The notes beneath the pieces are model-generated. The model worked only from the letters and a program-made list of their open reading frames with translations, did not search any database and was not told the DNA's origin. A stretch of DNA of 40,637 nt, taken from Planctomycetaceae bacterium. GTDB taxonomy: Bacteria; Planctomycetota; Planctomycetia; Planctomycetales; Planctomycetaceae. The stretch is taken from the NCBI GenBank assembly GCA_002726205.1, contig PBSL01000008.1, positions 43,306 to 83,942 of the forward strand. Reading direction: 5' to 3'. Below are positions 7,102 to 15,473 of this stretch, one piece after another. Numbering within the stretch: the first letter of the stretch is position 1; every line of letters starts with the position of its first letter. The translations under genes and the position numbers were made by a program.

Positions 7102-9288
7102 GTGACCGCGTTGTCTCCCCTTGCGCCGGACCTGTTACATCTCGTGTTGAAACACCGACGATCCCAGCCGAATCGAGTCCGCTGGGCTGTCGCCTTGCTG
7201 CTGCCTGTGATCGCAGCGTTGTCGGTTGTCGTCGGATGCTCTGGCCCCGGACGAGAAGTCACCTGGCTGAGCGATTCGACGCTTGAGTATTACCGTGACC
7301 GGGAGCTGTACCTGGCGGCTCCCGCCGAAGAGCCCGCTTCGGTGTCGCAAGAGAGCTGGCAACACGGACCGCGAACGGTGACGGCCCCGACCGAGGACAC
7401 GATTCGCGATCTGCCGCTTGCCGAGACGCTCAGGCTGGCGCTGGAAAACAACTCGGTGGTCCGCACGCGTGGCGGCTTTCTTTCGCCGGGCAACACCATC
7501 CTGTCCTCGCCCGATCGCGTTGCGTCGATCTGGGATCCGGCGATCCAGGAAACCGGCGTGATGTTCGGTGGTCGTGGTGTCACGGCTTCGCTGGCCGCTT
7601 TTGATCCCGAGTTCACCACGACGATGCTCTGGGGCCGAAACGAAACGCCGCAGAACAACTCCTTCTTCGGCGGAGGAGTCAGCAGCGGGCAGGCCCTGGT
7701 GGCCGAGAGCGGTGCCTTCAGCTCGATGATTCGCAAGCAGATGGGCTACGGGGCCAGTTTCTCGGTTGGTCACGACTGGAATTACCTGGGCAGCAATGTC
7801 CCCAGCGCCTACCAGTTGTTCAACTCGACCTACACGGGCAACGTCAATCTGCGTTATCGCCAACCGTTGCTCGCGGGTTCTGGAACCGAATTCACCCAGA
7901 TTGCCGGTCCGGTTGCCAACCAGTTCCGCGGCCTCAGCGGTGTCAGCCAGGGTGTGCTCATCGCCCGGATCAACAACGATCTGACGTTGACCCAGTTCGA
8001 ACTCTCGGCCATCAACCTCGTCAAGGACGCCGAGGATCTCTACTGGGACCTCTACCTGGCCTACCGCAAGTGGGACACGGCCGTGATGGCCCGCAACAGT
8101 GCCCAGAAGTCGTGGCGTGATACGAAGCTGATTCTCGAAGCCGGTGGCCGTCCGGGGACGACACCGGCCGACGAGGCCCAGGCACGCGATCGCTACTTCC
8201 AGACCCGGGCCCAGGCCCAGGCGGCACTCAGTACGTTGTACCGATCCGAGACCGCGTTGAGGCGACTGCTGGGAATGCCGGTCAACGACGGGACCGTCCT
8301 GAGACCGTCCGACGAACCGGTCAACGCGCGATTCGTGCCGGACTGGAAGAGCAGTCTCGTCGAGGCACTGGCCCAGCGGGTTGAATTGCGCCGGCAAAAG
8401 TGGTCGATCCGCAGTCTCGAACTGCAACTGAAGGCGGCCAGCAGCCTGACCCGGCCACGTCTCGATCTCGTCAGCGGCTACCAGGTCAATGCCCTCGGTG
8501 ATGACCTGTTCGCCGGATCGAACAGTGGAGAGTTTGCCGGTGGCTACGGGGCGCTGTCGCAGGGAGATCACACAGGGTGGAACCTGGGAGTGGAACTGAC
8601 GCTTCCCCTGGGAATGCGATCGGCTCATGCCCAGGTGAGAAACCTGGAACTGCGAGTGGTCAAGGCCCGGGCGGTACTGGCCACCCAGGAGATGGAAATC
8701 AGCCATGAACTGGCCGACGCTTTCCAGCAACTCGCTGCCCACGATACCGCTTCGCGTTCGAACTTCAATCGCCAGGAGGCCTCCCGGCAACGGGTGAAGC
8801 TGTTCGAGGCCGAGGTCAAGGCGGGGACCAAGACGCTCGACCAGTTACTGAGGGCCCAGGCCAGCCTGGCCGACGCCGAGGTCGCCTATTTCACGAGCCT
8901 GGTCGCCTACAACCAGGCCCTGACCAATCTGCATTATCGCTCGGGAACGCTGCTGGCCGTCAACAACGTCCAGTTGGCCGAGAGCGAGTGGACACCGGGT
9001 GCGTACCGGGATGCTTTGCGTCGTGCCTGGCAACGCACGTACGGCTTGCACGCGGGTAGCCTGCTCGAAGACAGCCCCTCCCCGATCACCGGTCCCGGCC
9101 CCGAGTCTGTTCTGCCGGAAGCGGAAGCCAAGACACCCGACGATGGCACCGCAGAGGCACTCGAGCCACTCTTTGATCCTGACGCTGCTGCCGTGGGTTT
9201 TGGTGATCGAGACGACCAGGACGACGGCTTCAAGATGCCGCGGCCAGTTGGTTTCAGCGAACCACAGGGCCTGCCGCGGCCACAGTGA
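7102..9288 (+). CDS. TolC-family outer-membrane channel lipoprotein, unusually long
   Basis: Likely the outer-membrane exit duct of a tripartite efflux or secretion system. After a signal peptide ending SVVVGC (lipobox Cys46 from this start) comes LPLAETLRLALENNS, the typical opening of an OEP domain, then long helical stretches with DAEDLYWDLYLAYRKW and, near residues 570-610, VKAGTKTLDQLLRAQASLADAE, the second helical-hairpin signature. The 728 residues exceed the 450-500 usual for CusC/NodT-type lipoproteins: the extra is a glycine/serine-rich insert at residues 150-240 and a C-terminal tail of about 90 acidic, Pro-rich residues. An in-frame GTG at 7144 would shorten the signal and is equally plausible. 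No membrane-fusion or RND pump gene is in the window, so the partner must lie elsewhere. Confidence 0.82.
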   Translation: MTALSPLAPDLLHLVLKHRRSQPNRVRWAVALLLPVIAALSVVVGCSGPGREVTWLSDSTLEYYRDRELYLAAPAEEPASVSQESWQHGPRTVTAPTEDTIRDLPLAETLRLALENNSVVRTRGGFLSPGNTILSSPDRVASIWDPAIQETGVMFGGRGVTASLAAFDPEFTTTMLWGRNETPQNNSFFGGGVSSGQALVAESGAFSSMIRKQMGYGASFSVGHDWNYLGSNVPSAYQLFNSTYTGNVNLRYRQPLLAGSGTEFTQIAGPVANQFRGLSGVSQGVLIARINNDLTLTQFELSAINLVKDAEDLYWDLYLAYRKWDTAVMARNSAQKSWRDTKLILEAGGRPGTTPADEAQARDRYFQTRAQAQAALSTLYRSETALRRLLGMPVNDGTVLRPSDEPVNARFVPDWKSSLVEALAQRVELRRQKWSIRSLELQLKAASSLTRPRLDLVSGYQVNALGDDLFAGSNSGEFAGGYGALSQGDHTGWNLGVELTLPLGMRSAHAQVRNLELRVVKARAVLATQEMEISHELADAFQQLAAHDTASRSNFNRQEASRQRVKLFEAEVKAGTKTLDQLLRAQASLADAEVAYFTSLVAYNQALTNLHYRSGTLLAVNNVQLAESEWTPGAYRDALRRAWQRTYGLHAGSLLEDSPSPITGPGPESVLPEAEAKTPDDGTAEALEPLFDPDAAAVGFGDRDDQDDGFKMPRPVGFSEPQGLPRPQ

Positions 9289-9400
9289 ACGACACCGGTG
9301 GCGGGCTGGTCCCGGTGAACGTCGTGCCTGACCACCGCTGGAGTGGGATTGGTATACTGGCAACCGACCGGAGTCCCGGAGTGATGCGAGGAGAAAGCCG

Positions 9401-10324
9401 ATGAACGCGCGGTGGTTGTTGACGGCAGGCCTGTGGGGGCTGGTGCTGGTGGCCTGTGGATGCGGCGACGTCGAAACACCCGGCACGTCTGCTGACGGGA
9501 AATCCAGCGTCGCTGCTCCGGTTCCCGGTTCGAAGGTCCAGGAAACCCGCACCAGGCGGCGTGGACCGGTGCAACTGGGCGGGCCGGCCTCGGAAAACGA
9601 CGACAGGGGTGATGGCACGGATCGCCGCCGGCCCAATCGGGCGGGAGGGATCGATGTCGTGATGGCCCGCATGAAACCGCTGCAGATCCTGCTGGGTCGC
9701 TGGCAGGGACTCGCGAACAAGCAACAGGTGGCGGTGCCGCAGAAATGGGTCTGGGATCTGAAGAGCAAGCCCGATCAGCCGGCACTGGTGCTGACGAGTT
9801 CCGAGAGCCCCTTCTTCCGGACGGGCCGATTGACCTGGTCGGCCGACGACGATGCATTTGAATTCAGTGGCACCCGCCCCGACGGCGCCAGGCAGGTCTT
9901 TCGGGGACGGTTCAGCCAGCCTCCCCGAACCGTGCCCGGTGACAGTGATGATGAACCGCAGTTGACCTACAAGCTCGAGTTGACCGAGGTGGCTGCCGCG
10001 GGCAGGAAGATCGACTGGAAAGTGGTGTTCAACCAGCAGGAGAACAACCGGTTGCTCGTGGAACTCTCGAAGCGTCGCGGGCAGGCCGCGTTTCGACGGG
10101 CCGATACGATCGGTTGCCAGCGCGAAGGCACGTCGTTTGCCAGGAGCGACACTGATTACGGGGAGAAGACCTGCGTGATTTCCCAGGGACTGGGAACGAT
10201 CGCCGTGAGCTACCAGGGCAAGACTTACTGGGTGTGTTGTTCGGGCTGCAAGGCGGCCTTCGAGGAGGAACCGGAAAAGTGGATTGCCCGGTTCGAGGCG
10301 ATGAAGAAGAAGAAGAAGTCCTAG
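9401..10324 (+). CDS. Lipoprotein with C-terminal cysteine-cluster (YHS/TRASH-like) domain
   Basis: Function unknown. AGGAGAAA 5 bases before the ATG fixes the start. The signal peptide ends LVAC, a lipobox (Cys19). A charged low-complexity linker (residues 45-85) leads to a beta-rich domain (LLGRWQGL, FFRTGRLTWSADDDAFEF, VFRGRF) that looks like a lipocalin-type or scoring-barrel domain. The last 50 residues read CVISQGLGTIAVSYQGKTYW then VCCSGCKAAFEEEPEKWI, matching the layout of YHS/TRASH metal-binding modules, where Cys residues hold a heavy metal. The end is a KKKKK run. It lies 112 bases after the TolC-like gene, so a role in metal sensing or export is possible but inferred from context only. 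A weak TATACT at 9353-9358 may be its -10 element. Confidence 0.65.
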   Translation: MNARWLLTAGLWGLVLVACGCGDVETPGTSADGKSSVAAPVPGSKVQETRTRRRGPVQLGGPASENDDRGDGTDRRRPNRAGGIDVVMARMKPLQILLGRWQGLANKQQVAVPQKWVWDLKSKPDQPALVLTSSESPFFRTGRLTWSADDDAFEFSGTRPDGARQVFRGRFSQPPRTVPGDSDDEPQLTYKLELTEVAAAGRKIDWKVVFNQQENNRLLVELSKRRGQAAFRRADTIGCQREGTSFARSDTDYGEKTCVISQGLGTIAVSYQGKTYWVCCSGCKAAFEEEPEKWIARFEAMKKKKKS

Positions 10325-10355
10325 GGCGAACGGTGTTTTCCGGTCCTGTCACACG

Positions 10356-10385
10356 TTGACCCGATTCCGGAAACGGCATTATACT
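10356..10385 (+). promoter_or_regulatory. Sigma-70 promoter for kdsD
   Basis: TTGACC (10356-10361) and TATACT (10380-10385) are spaced by 18 bases. The start would be near 10392, leaving a leader of about 37 bases. This is one of the better consensus matches in the window and separates kdsD from the preceding lipoprotein gene. Confidence 0.55.
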
Positions 10386-10428
10386 CCCGCCGCTTTTCTC
10401 CTCGTCATGACGACGTTGGGCACCCGCC

Positions 10429-11463
10429 ATGAGTTCCGAGCCGGTTCGCAGGACGATCCCGTATTCGCAGGTTGCGCAGATCCGCGAGGGGCGTGAGATT
10501 CTCCGGGCGAGTGCGGTGGCCCTGGAAACCGTGGCACACGGTCTTGGTGAGGACTTCTCTGGTGCCGTGGCTCTGCTCTCGCAATGCCGGGGTCGTGTCG
10601 TTGTTGCGGGAGTTGGAAAGGCCGGGCGGATCGGCCGCAAGCTCGTGGCCACGTTCTCCTCGACCGGAACACGTGCTCAGTTTCTCCACCCCGTCGAGGC
10701 GGTTCACGGGGATATCGGTTGCGTTGAAGATCGCGATGTCGCCCTGGTGCTCTCCAACAGCGGGGAATCCGACGAGGTATCGGAAATGCTGCCGCTGCTG
10801 GCACAGCGGGGGATTCCCATCGTGGCGATCACGGCGGATCGCAACAGTACACTGGGACGCGCCGCCGAGATCGTGGTGGCGATTGGAATGCACCACGAGG
10901 CCGGAGGCGAGGGACTGGCGCCAACCACCAGCACGACCGTTCTGCTGGCCGTGGGAGATGCACTGGCACTGGTGACAAGCCGGGTCCGGGGATTTTCACG
11001 AGAGGACTTTGCCCGCTGTCATCCGGCGGGAAGCCTGGGCCGCCGTTTGGCCGGGGTTGCCGACGTGATGCGAACGGCTGACGAGTTGAGGATTGCCCGC
11101 GAGGAAGTCAGTGTCCGGGAGGTTTTTGCGACGGTGGCCCGGCCGGGGCGACGCACTGGTGCGGTCCTGGTGGTCGATTCACGGGGTGCCCTGGTCGGCA
11201 TCTTTACCGACAGCGATCTGGCCCGCTTGCTCGAGCAGCGGCAGGACGATCGACTGGATCGATCGATCTCCAACGTGATGACGGTCGATCCGCTGAGATT
11301 GGCGGCCGATGATTCGCTCGAACGGGCCGTCGAGGTACTTTCACAGCACAAGGTCAGCGAGTTGCCCGTTGTCGATGACCAGGACCGGCCGGTGGGCTTG
11401 ATCGACATCACCGATGTGATCGGTCTGCTGCCCGGCGAGATGAACGGATTGGCGGCAGGATAG
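10429..11463 (+). CDS. kdsD: D-arabinose-5-phosphate isomerase
   Basis: Converts ribulose 5-phosphate to arabinose 5-phosphate, the first step toward Kdo, the inner-core sugar of lipopolysaccharide. The protein has the full KdsD/KpsF/GutQ layout: an N-terminal SIS sugar-isomerase domain (about residues 45-190) with VVVAGVGKAGRIGRK, STGTRAQFLHPVEAVHGDIG and LSNSGESDEV, then the linker CHPAGSLGRRL, then two CBS domains (about 205-265 and 275-335) with GIFTDSDLARLL and LPVVDDQDRPVGLIDITD. The length of 344 residues is close to the usual 320-330. The OstA/LptC-like gene follows 54 bases downstream, an order that recalls kdsD-kdsC-lptC-lptA in proteobacteria with kdsC absent. The function is secure. 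Confidence 0.93.
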   Translation: MSSEPVRRTIPYSQVAQIREGREILRASAVALETVAHGLGEDFSGAVALLSQCRGRVVVAGVGKAGRIGRKLVATFSSTGTRAQFLHPVEAVHGDIGCVEDRDVALVLSNSGESDEVSEMLPLLAQRGIPIVAITADRNSTLGRAAEIVVAIGMHHEAGGEGLAPTTSTTVLLAVGDALALVTSRVRGFSREDFARCHPAGSLGRRLAGVADVMRTADELRIAREEVSVREVFATVARPGRRTGAVLVVDSRGALVGIFTDSDLARLLEQRQDDRLDRSISNVMTVDPLRLAADDSLERAVEVLSQHKVSELPVVDDQDRPVGLIDITDVIGLLPGEMNGLAAG

Positions 11464-11517
11464 GCAAAACTGTGGCCGGAGACCCGGGCACTGGGGTGAG
11501 ACGAGGAATCGACTGCC

Positions 11518-14500
11518 GTGTACCGACGTCTGCTGGTCACAACCGTCACCGCCGTGATGCTGGGAGGTCTCTACGGAGCCTACGCCGGGCTGGTGACGCC
11601 GTTGCTGGTGGTGCCGCCTCGTTCGCGGCCGCTGCCACAAGATCAACGGAAGTTTCCGACCGGGCCTCCGAAAGAAAATGCGGTGTGGGCCCGACGGTTT
11701 CTTCCCAGTTGGGCGGCCAACGCACGCTGGCAGGGTCGCTGGGGGCAGACGTTCTTTTTTGCCGGACAGCAGGAGGCTATCCAGGGAGATAACGTGGTGC
11801 GATGTGCACCGTTTGCTCTGGTCCAGGCCGATCCTGACGGCCTCGGCGAGAACAGCACGACGCCGGTGATCGTGATCGCCGACGCCGCCGTTGTTCGGTT
11901 TCCTGAATCGGTTGACCTGGACGATCCCGACCCACGCCTGGCACTGGGCTGTTCACTGGACGGGGCTGTCGAGATTACCGGTTCCGACGGGTTGCTGATC
12001 CGTGGAGGAAATTTTCTCTTCGAGCGCGACACCCTGAGAATTGTCAGCGATGATCCGGTTCAGCTGAGCTGGGAGGGCCACCGGGGCCGGGCTGAGGGAG
12101 CCGAGATTCTGCTGGGTAGCCTCGATGGCAAACCAGGCGGGCCGCAGCAAAACCCCACCGCGGGCGGTCTGCCGGCCGGACCGATTCGGCAGATCCGTTT
12201 CCTTCGAAACGTGCAGTTGGCCCTGTCGCTGCCGTCACGACATCGCACCGGGAACTCGCCCTCGTTGGAAACGTGGCAGATCACCTGTGGAGGGCAGCTG
12301 GTCGTGGATCCGCGGGCGTTGACGGCGACGCTGGAGGAGAACGTCCGGGTGATGCGACCCGACGGGACCGGCGACTGGGACACGCTGGGCTGTCGAGATC
12401 TGGCGCTGCGGTTTCGCCGTCGCGAGGCTGCTGACGACGAGGAAAAACCGGACCGGCCACAGATGGAGTTCGTCGACCTGGTGGCATCGGGACAACAGGT
12501 CACCGTTGCCTCGGCGACCAACGACCTGCAGGCCCGTGCGAACCGGCTGATGTACGTTGCTGAGGGAGGCACGGTGGAACTTGCTGGTGACGTGTCGGCC
12601 AGTTGGGGTCGTGGTCGTCTGAAGTGTCGTCACGCATCGTTGGCCCGCGGCAACGACGGGCGGGTCGGGCAGGCATTGTGCCGGGGAGCCGGTTCCTTGA
12701 CGTGGCAGGGCGAAGGAAATCCGCCGGTGCTGGCTTCCGCCCGCTGGTCGAAGCAAATGAGGTTGGCACCAGAGCCGGGGACCGGGTTGGACGTGGTGGA
12801 CCTGGAAGGCGATCCGCTTGTACGGCACGGACCCGAAATGGCCCTGACCGCCACCACGATCCGGATCTGGCTGGAGCCACGTGAGCGGTCAGCGAAAAGC
12901 AAGGCAGACCAGGCTGTTCTGCAATCCCGGACCGTCCGCCTCTCGAGACTGCTCGCCCGGGACCACGTGGGCGCCATCACTCCCAGGGCCTACGTGGCGA
13001 CGTCGGCGCTGGATGTGAGATTCGACCCGGTGACGTCAGAGGAATTCCAGGCCAGGCAACGAAAGCGAGGCGCGCGGTCCGACCGTGAGACAGCGATCGG
13101 CAAGCCGGCGATCACGCCCGGACCGCCGCAACCGGAAGTTCCAGCGATGATCAACGCAGGTTCGATTCGGGCCCGCCTGGGCGTTCCACCCGACGGCAGG
13201 GGATTCGTGTTGCAGGAGATCGTGACCGAGGGGCAGGTGCGGATGTCACACGAGGGGCATCGTGGTCAGGATCCCTTCGAGATCAGTGGAGAGCAGGTCC
13301 GGGTAGCCCACGTGAAGACGATCGGTGATGTGCTGACAATTGGCGGCCGACCCGCACGTCTGCGATCCGGCGCCCGCACGATCTCGGGAACACGGATCCA
13401 GCTGCAACTGGCAGGCGGCCAGGGATCGATCGACGGGAGTGGCGTGCTTTCACTTCCGATTGGCAGGACGATCCCGGGTGAGACCGTCGGGGCCGACATC
13501 GGGATTCGAATCAACTGGTCGGAACGTCTGGTACTGGCCGGATCAAAGCTCACGTTCCTGGGGGATGTGACGGCAGAACATGACAGCAGTCGGGTGACGT
13601 GTGAGCAACTGGACATCACGTTGACCGGGCCGTTGGACCTGAGGTCCGAAGCGTCGGGATGGCGTGACGTGGAGATTCAGCAGTTGGACTTTCGTCATGC
13701 GGTGCAAGTCACGAATTACACCTACGCCGAACGGGAGCAGGGCGCCGAAAAGGTGGACCGGGTGATTCCGGTGAACGCGAGTGTTCGATCGCGGCGCCAA
13801 CCGTTGGAGATTACCAAGGCACGGTTGGCGAACCTGAAGATTGACAGGCGTTCGGGAGACCTGAAGGCAGGTGGTCCGGGATGGATTCAGGTGTGGAGGC
13901 AGGGGCGCCGCCGGGCCGCTCCCCTGGCGCCGACGGCACTGGCACGTGCGAACATGCCACTGGAACTTGACGCCGCTCACTGGCAATACCATCGAATTGA
14001 CTTTGCCCGGATGGCAGTGGGTAATATCCCCAGGCTGAGCAAGGACTTTTCCCCGACCGCCCGAGGGGAAGTTTCCCGGTCTTTTGCCACGTTCGAGGAT
14101 CGGGTGCAGGCGGTTCGCGGGCAGGTGACACGGCCCGGAGAGACGATCGATCCAGACCGGCTGGGACGGGACGACGGTTGGTTGAGATGTCGATCGCTGC
14201 AGGTCAGCCAGGAAACCAGGAAAACCAGCGCAGAGAAAACAGCGGTTGGGTCGACAGCGAAACCGGATGAGAATCTCTCGATCCTGGCCAACGGAGACGC
14301 GACCTTCGCGGTGCAACTGTCCGGGCACCCGGTTTATGGGCGGGCCGATACGATCAACTGGGACGCGGCAAGCGATCGATACGTGCTGCGATCGTTCGGA
14401 CAGCAAAAGGCGACGTTGTGGCGAAAGACGCAGCAGGCCGGCCCGTTTGTCCGCGCCGAGGCTCAACGGGTGGAATTCAGCCCACGCCACCGCCAACTGG

Positions 14501-14541
14501 TACTGGATCGCACGACCGAGGCCCTCGGGAAGGAAAACTAG
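11518..14541 (+). CDS. Giant OstA/LptC-like periplasmic protein
   Basis: Probably a lipopolysaccharide-transport scaffold, by architecture and place. The GTG start has GAGGAA about 10 bases upstream. An N-terminal anchor (VTTVTAVMLGGLYGAYAGL) is followed by about 980 extracytoplasmic residues made of many short beta strands in recurrent units such as AVVRFPES, GAVEITGSDGLLIRGGNFLF, ITCGGQLVVDPRALTATLEE, ANRLMYVAEGGTVELAGDV and RLVLAGSKLTFLGDVTAEHD. This pattern resembles the stacked jelly-roll strands of the OstA_N family (LptA, LptC, N-terminal LptD). LptA and LptC have about 180 residues, so this protein could equal several modules in a row. No LptD-type barrel is seen at the C-terminus. 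The position next to kdsD supports the role. Its stop shares the four bases CTAG with the stop of the convergent esterase. Confidence 0.6.
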   Translation: MYRRLLVTTVTAVMLGGLYGAYAGLVTPLLVVPPRSRPLPQDQRKFPTGPPKENAVWARRFLPSWAANARWQGRWGQTFFFAGQQEAIQGDNVVRCAPFALVQADPDGLGENSTTPVIVIADAAVVRFPESVDLDDPDPRLALGCSLDGAVEITGSDGLLIRGGNFLFERDTLRIVSDDPVQLSWEGHRGRAEGAEILLGSLDGKPGGPQQNPTAGGLPAGPIRQIRFLRNVQLALSLPSRHRTGNSPSLETWQITCGGQLVVDPRALTATLEENVRVMRPDGTGDWDTLGCRDLALRFRRREAADDEEKPDRPQMEFVDLVASGQQVTVASATNDLQARANRLMYVAEGGTVELAGDVSASWGRGRLKCRHASLARGNDGRVGQALCRGAGSLTWQGEGNPPVLASARWSKQMRLAPEPGTGLDVVDLEGDPLVRHGPEMALTATTIRIWLEPRERSAKSKADQAVLQSRTVRLSRLLARDHVGAITPRAYVATSALDVRFDPVTSEEFQARQRKRGARSDRETAIGKPAITPGPPQPEVPAMINAGSIRARLGVPPDGRGFVLQEIVTEGQVRMSHEGHRGQDPFEISGEQVRVAHVKTIGDVLTIGGRPARLRSGARTISGTRIQLQLAGGQGSIDGSGVLSLPIGRTIPGETVGADIGIRINWSERLVLAGSKLTFLGDVTAEHDSSRVTCEQLDITLTGPLDLRSEASGWRDVEIQQLDFRHAVQVTNYTYAEREQGAEKVDRVIPVNASVRSRRQPLEITKARLANLKIDRRSGDLKAGGPGWIQVWRQGRRRAAPLAPTALARANMPLELDAAHWQYHRIDFARMAVGNIPRLSKDFSPTARGEVSRSFATFEDRVQAVRGQVTRPGETIDPDRLGRDDGWLRCRSLQVSQETRKTSAEKTAVGSTAKPDENLSILANGDATFAVQLSGHPVYGRADTINWDAASDRYVLRSFGQQKATLWRKTQQAGPFVRAEAQRVEFSPRHRQLVLDRTTEALGKEN

Positions 14542-15260
14542 ATCGTTCGCTGGACCTGGTCGAGCCGCTCGGTGACGAATTTCACGATGTCGCCGGAGAC
14601 GGCATCGAAGTAGTCCCAGCAATGGCCGAGGCCATGGGATTCGAATGCCGACGTGAACGCGATGCCCGAGGAGTTGAGCTTCTCGACCAACCGTTCCACG
14701 CTCTGGAACCAGTCTCCATCATCGCTGTCGCAGGCCAGAAGCTGGTGCGCGGGCCAGGAGAGCGGGTTCAGGTGCAGGGGGACGGTGTGCTGGCGAGCCG
14801 CTTCGATGGACTCGCACCAGTCGTCCAACGGGAATCCCAGTCCGTGAAGCTCGTGAAAATCGACGGCGGGAGAAATGGCTGCCACCACGGGAAATTCACG
14901 GGCGTGTCGGTAGGCCAGGCCCAGTGCGCCCTGGGCCCCGAGACTGACACCAGCCACAGCGATTGCGGTCTGGTCCAACTGCCACCAGTCCCGCAGGGCC
15001 GGGACCACCTGCTCGTAAAGCCAGGCCAGTGGAGCTTGTCCCGCAATTCGCTCGCCCGCCTCCACCCACCAACCACTTCCCGAGATCGGGCAGGCGGCCC
15101 GGAGCCGGGCCTGTTCTAGAGATTGCGTCCAGGCCGGGTTGTTGATGAGTGTCTTGCCCGAATGGCCGGGAAGGAACAGCAGGCCGGCCGATGGCCGTGG
15201 TTGAGGAGGCTCGAACAACTCGATCGTCCAACCGGATTGCTCGCGACGACTCCACGACAT
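14538..15260 (-). CDS. Alpha/beta-hydrolase (esterase-like)
   Basis: Likely a cytoplasmic serine esterase or lipase; the substrate is unknown. The nucleophile elbow GVSLGAQGALGLAYR is clear; the strand before it (AIAVAG) and the preceding LYEQVVPALRDWW helix suit the esterase D / putative-esterase branch. The probable acid is in LLACDSDDGDWF and the catalytic His in SHGLGHCWDYF near the end. The 240-residue length is usual and no signal peptide is seen. The gene is divergent from hpt, with the 10-bp tandem repeat in the space between, and its 3' end overlaps the OstA-like gene by four bases. Confidence 0.75.
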   Translation of the reverse strand: MSWSRREQSGWTIELFEPPQPRPSAGLLFLPGHSGKTLINNPAWTQSLEQARLRAACPISGSGWWVEAGERIAGQAPLAWLYEQVVPALRDWWQLDQTAIAVAGVSLGAQGALGLAYRHAREFPVVAAISPAVDFHELHGLGFPLDDWCESIEAARQHTVPLHLNPLSWPAHQLLACDSDDGDWFQSVERLVEKLNSSGIAFTSAFESHGLGHCWDYFDAVSGDIVKFVTERLDQVQRTI

Positions 15261-15363
15261 TGAATCAGCTACCCGATCAGAACGAGGAACACTCTTGCAG
15301 CAAAGAACCGGTGTTTACCGGGCTCGGCTTGTTTCCAGGACAACGTGTTGATTGTAGCGGACC

Positions 15364-15417
15364 GGTGGGCTGCGGTGGGCTGCGGTGGGCTGCGGTGGGC
15401 TGCGGTGGGCTGCGGTG
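15364..15417 (+). repeat. Five-copy 10-bp tandem repeat upstream of hpt
   Basis: Five perfect copies of GGTGGGCTGC (15364-15413) plus a partial GGTG. The period is about one helical turn, so all copies face the same side of the DNA. The array ends just before the -35 box of the hpt promoter and lies between the divergent esterase and hpt genes. Repeats of this kind can gain or lose units by slippage. Confidence 0.9.
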
Positions 15418-15447
15418 TTGGCGGGAGCTTTGGTGACCGGCTAGGAT
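15418..15447 (+). promoter_or_regulatory. Candidate promoter for hpt
   Basis: TTGGCG (15418-15423) and TAGGAT (15442-15447) are spaced by 18 bases, directly after the tandem repeat. The start would be near 15454, about 20 bases before the GTG, which leaves room for the AGGAG ribosome site. Confidence 0.4.
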
Positions 15448-15473
15448 GGTCACGTCCGCAGGAGTCGTCTGCA

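Noticed and set aside
7135-8790. 551-residue minus-strand frame opposite the TolC-like gene
   Set aside because: The sense strand is a clear OEP protein with signal peptide; the antisense translation is low in hydrophobic pattern and has no motif.
15345-15473. Translated repeat (WAAVGCGGLR) as an N-terminal part of hpt
   Set aside because: The ribosome site and usual HPRT length place the start at 15474; the repeat is more likely non-coding.
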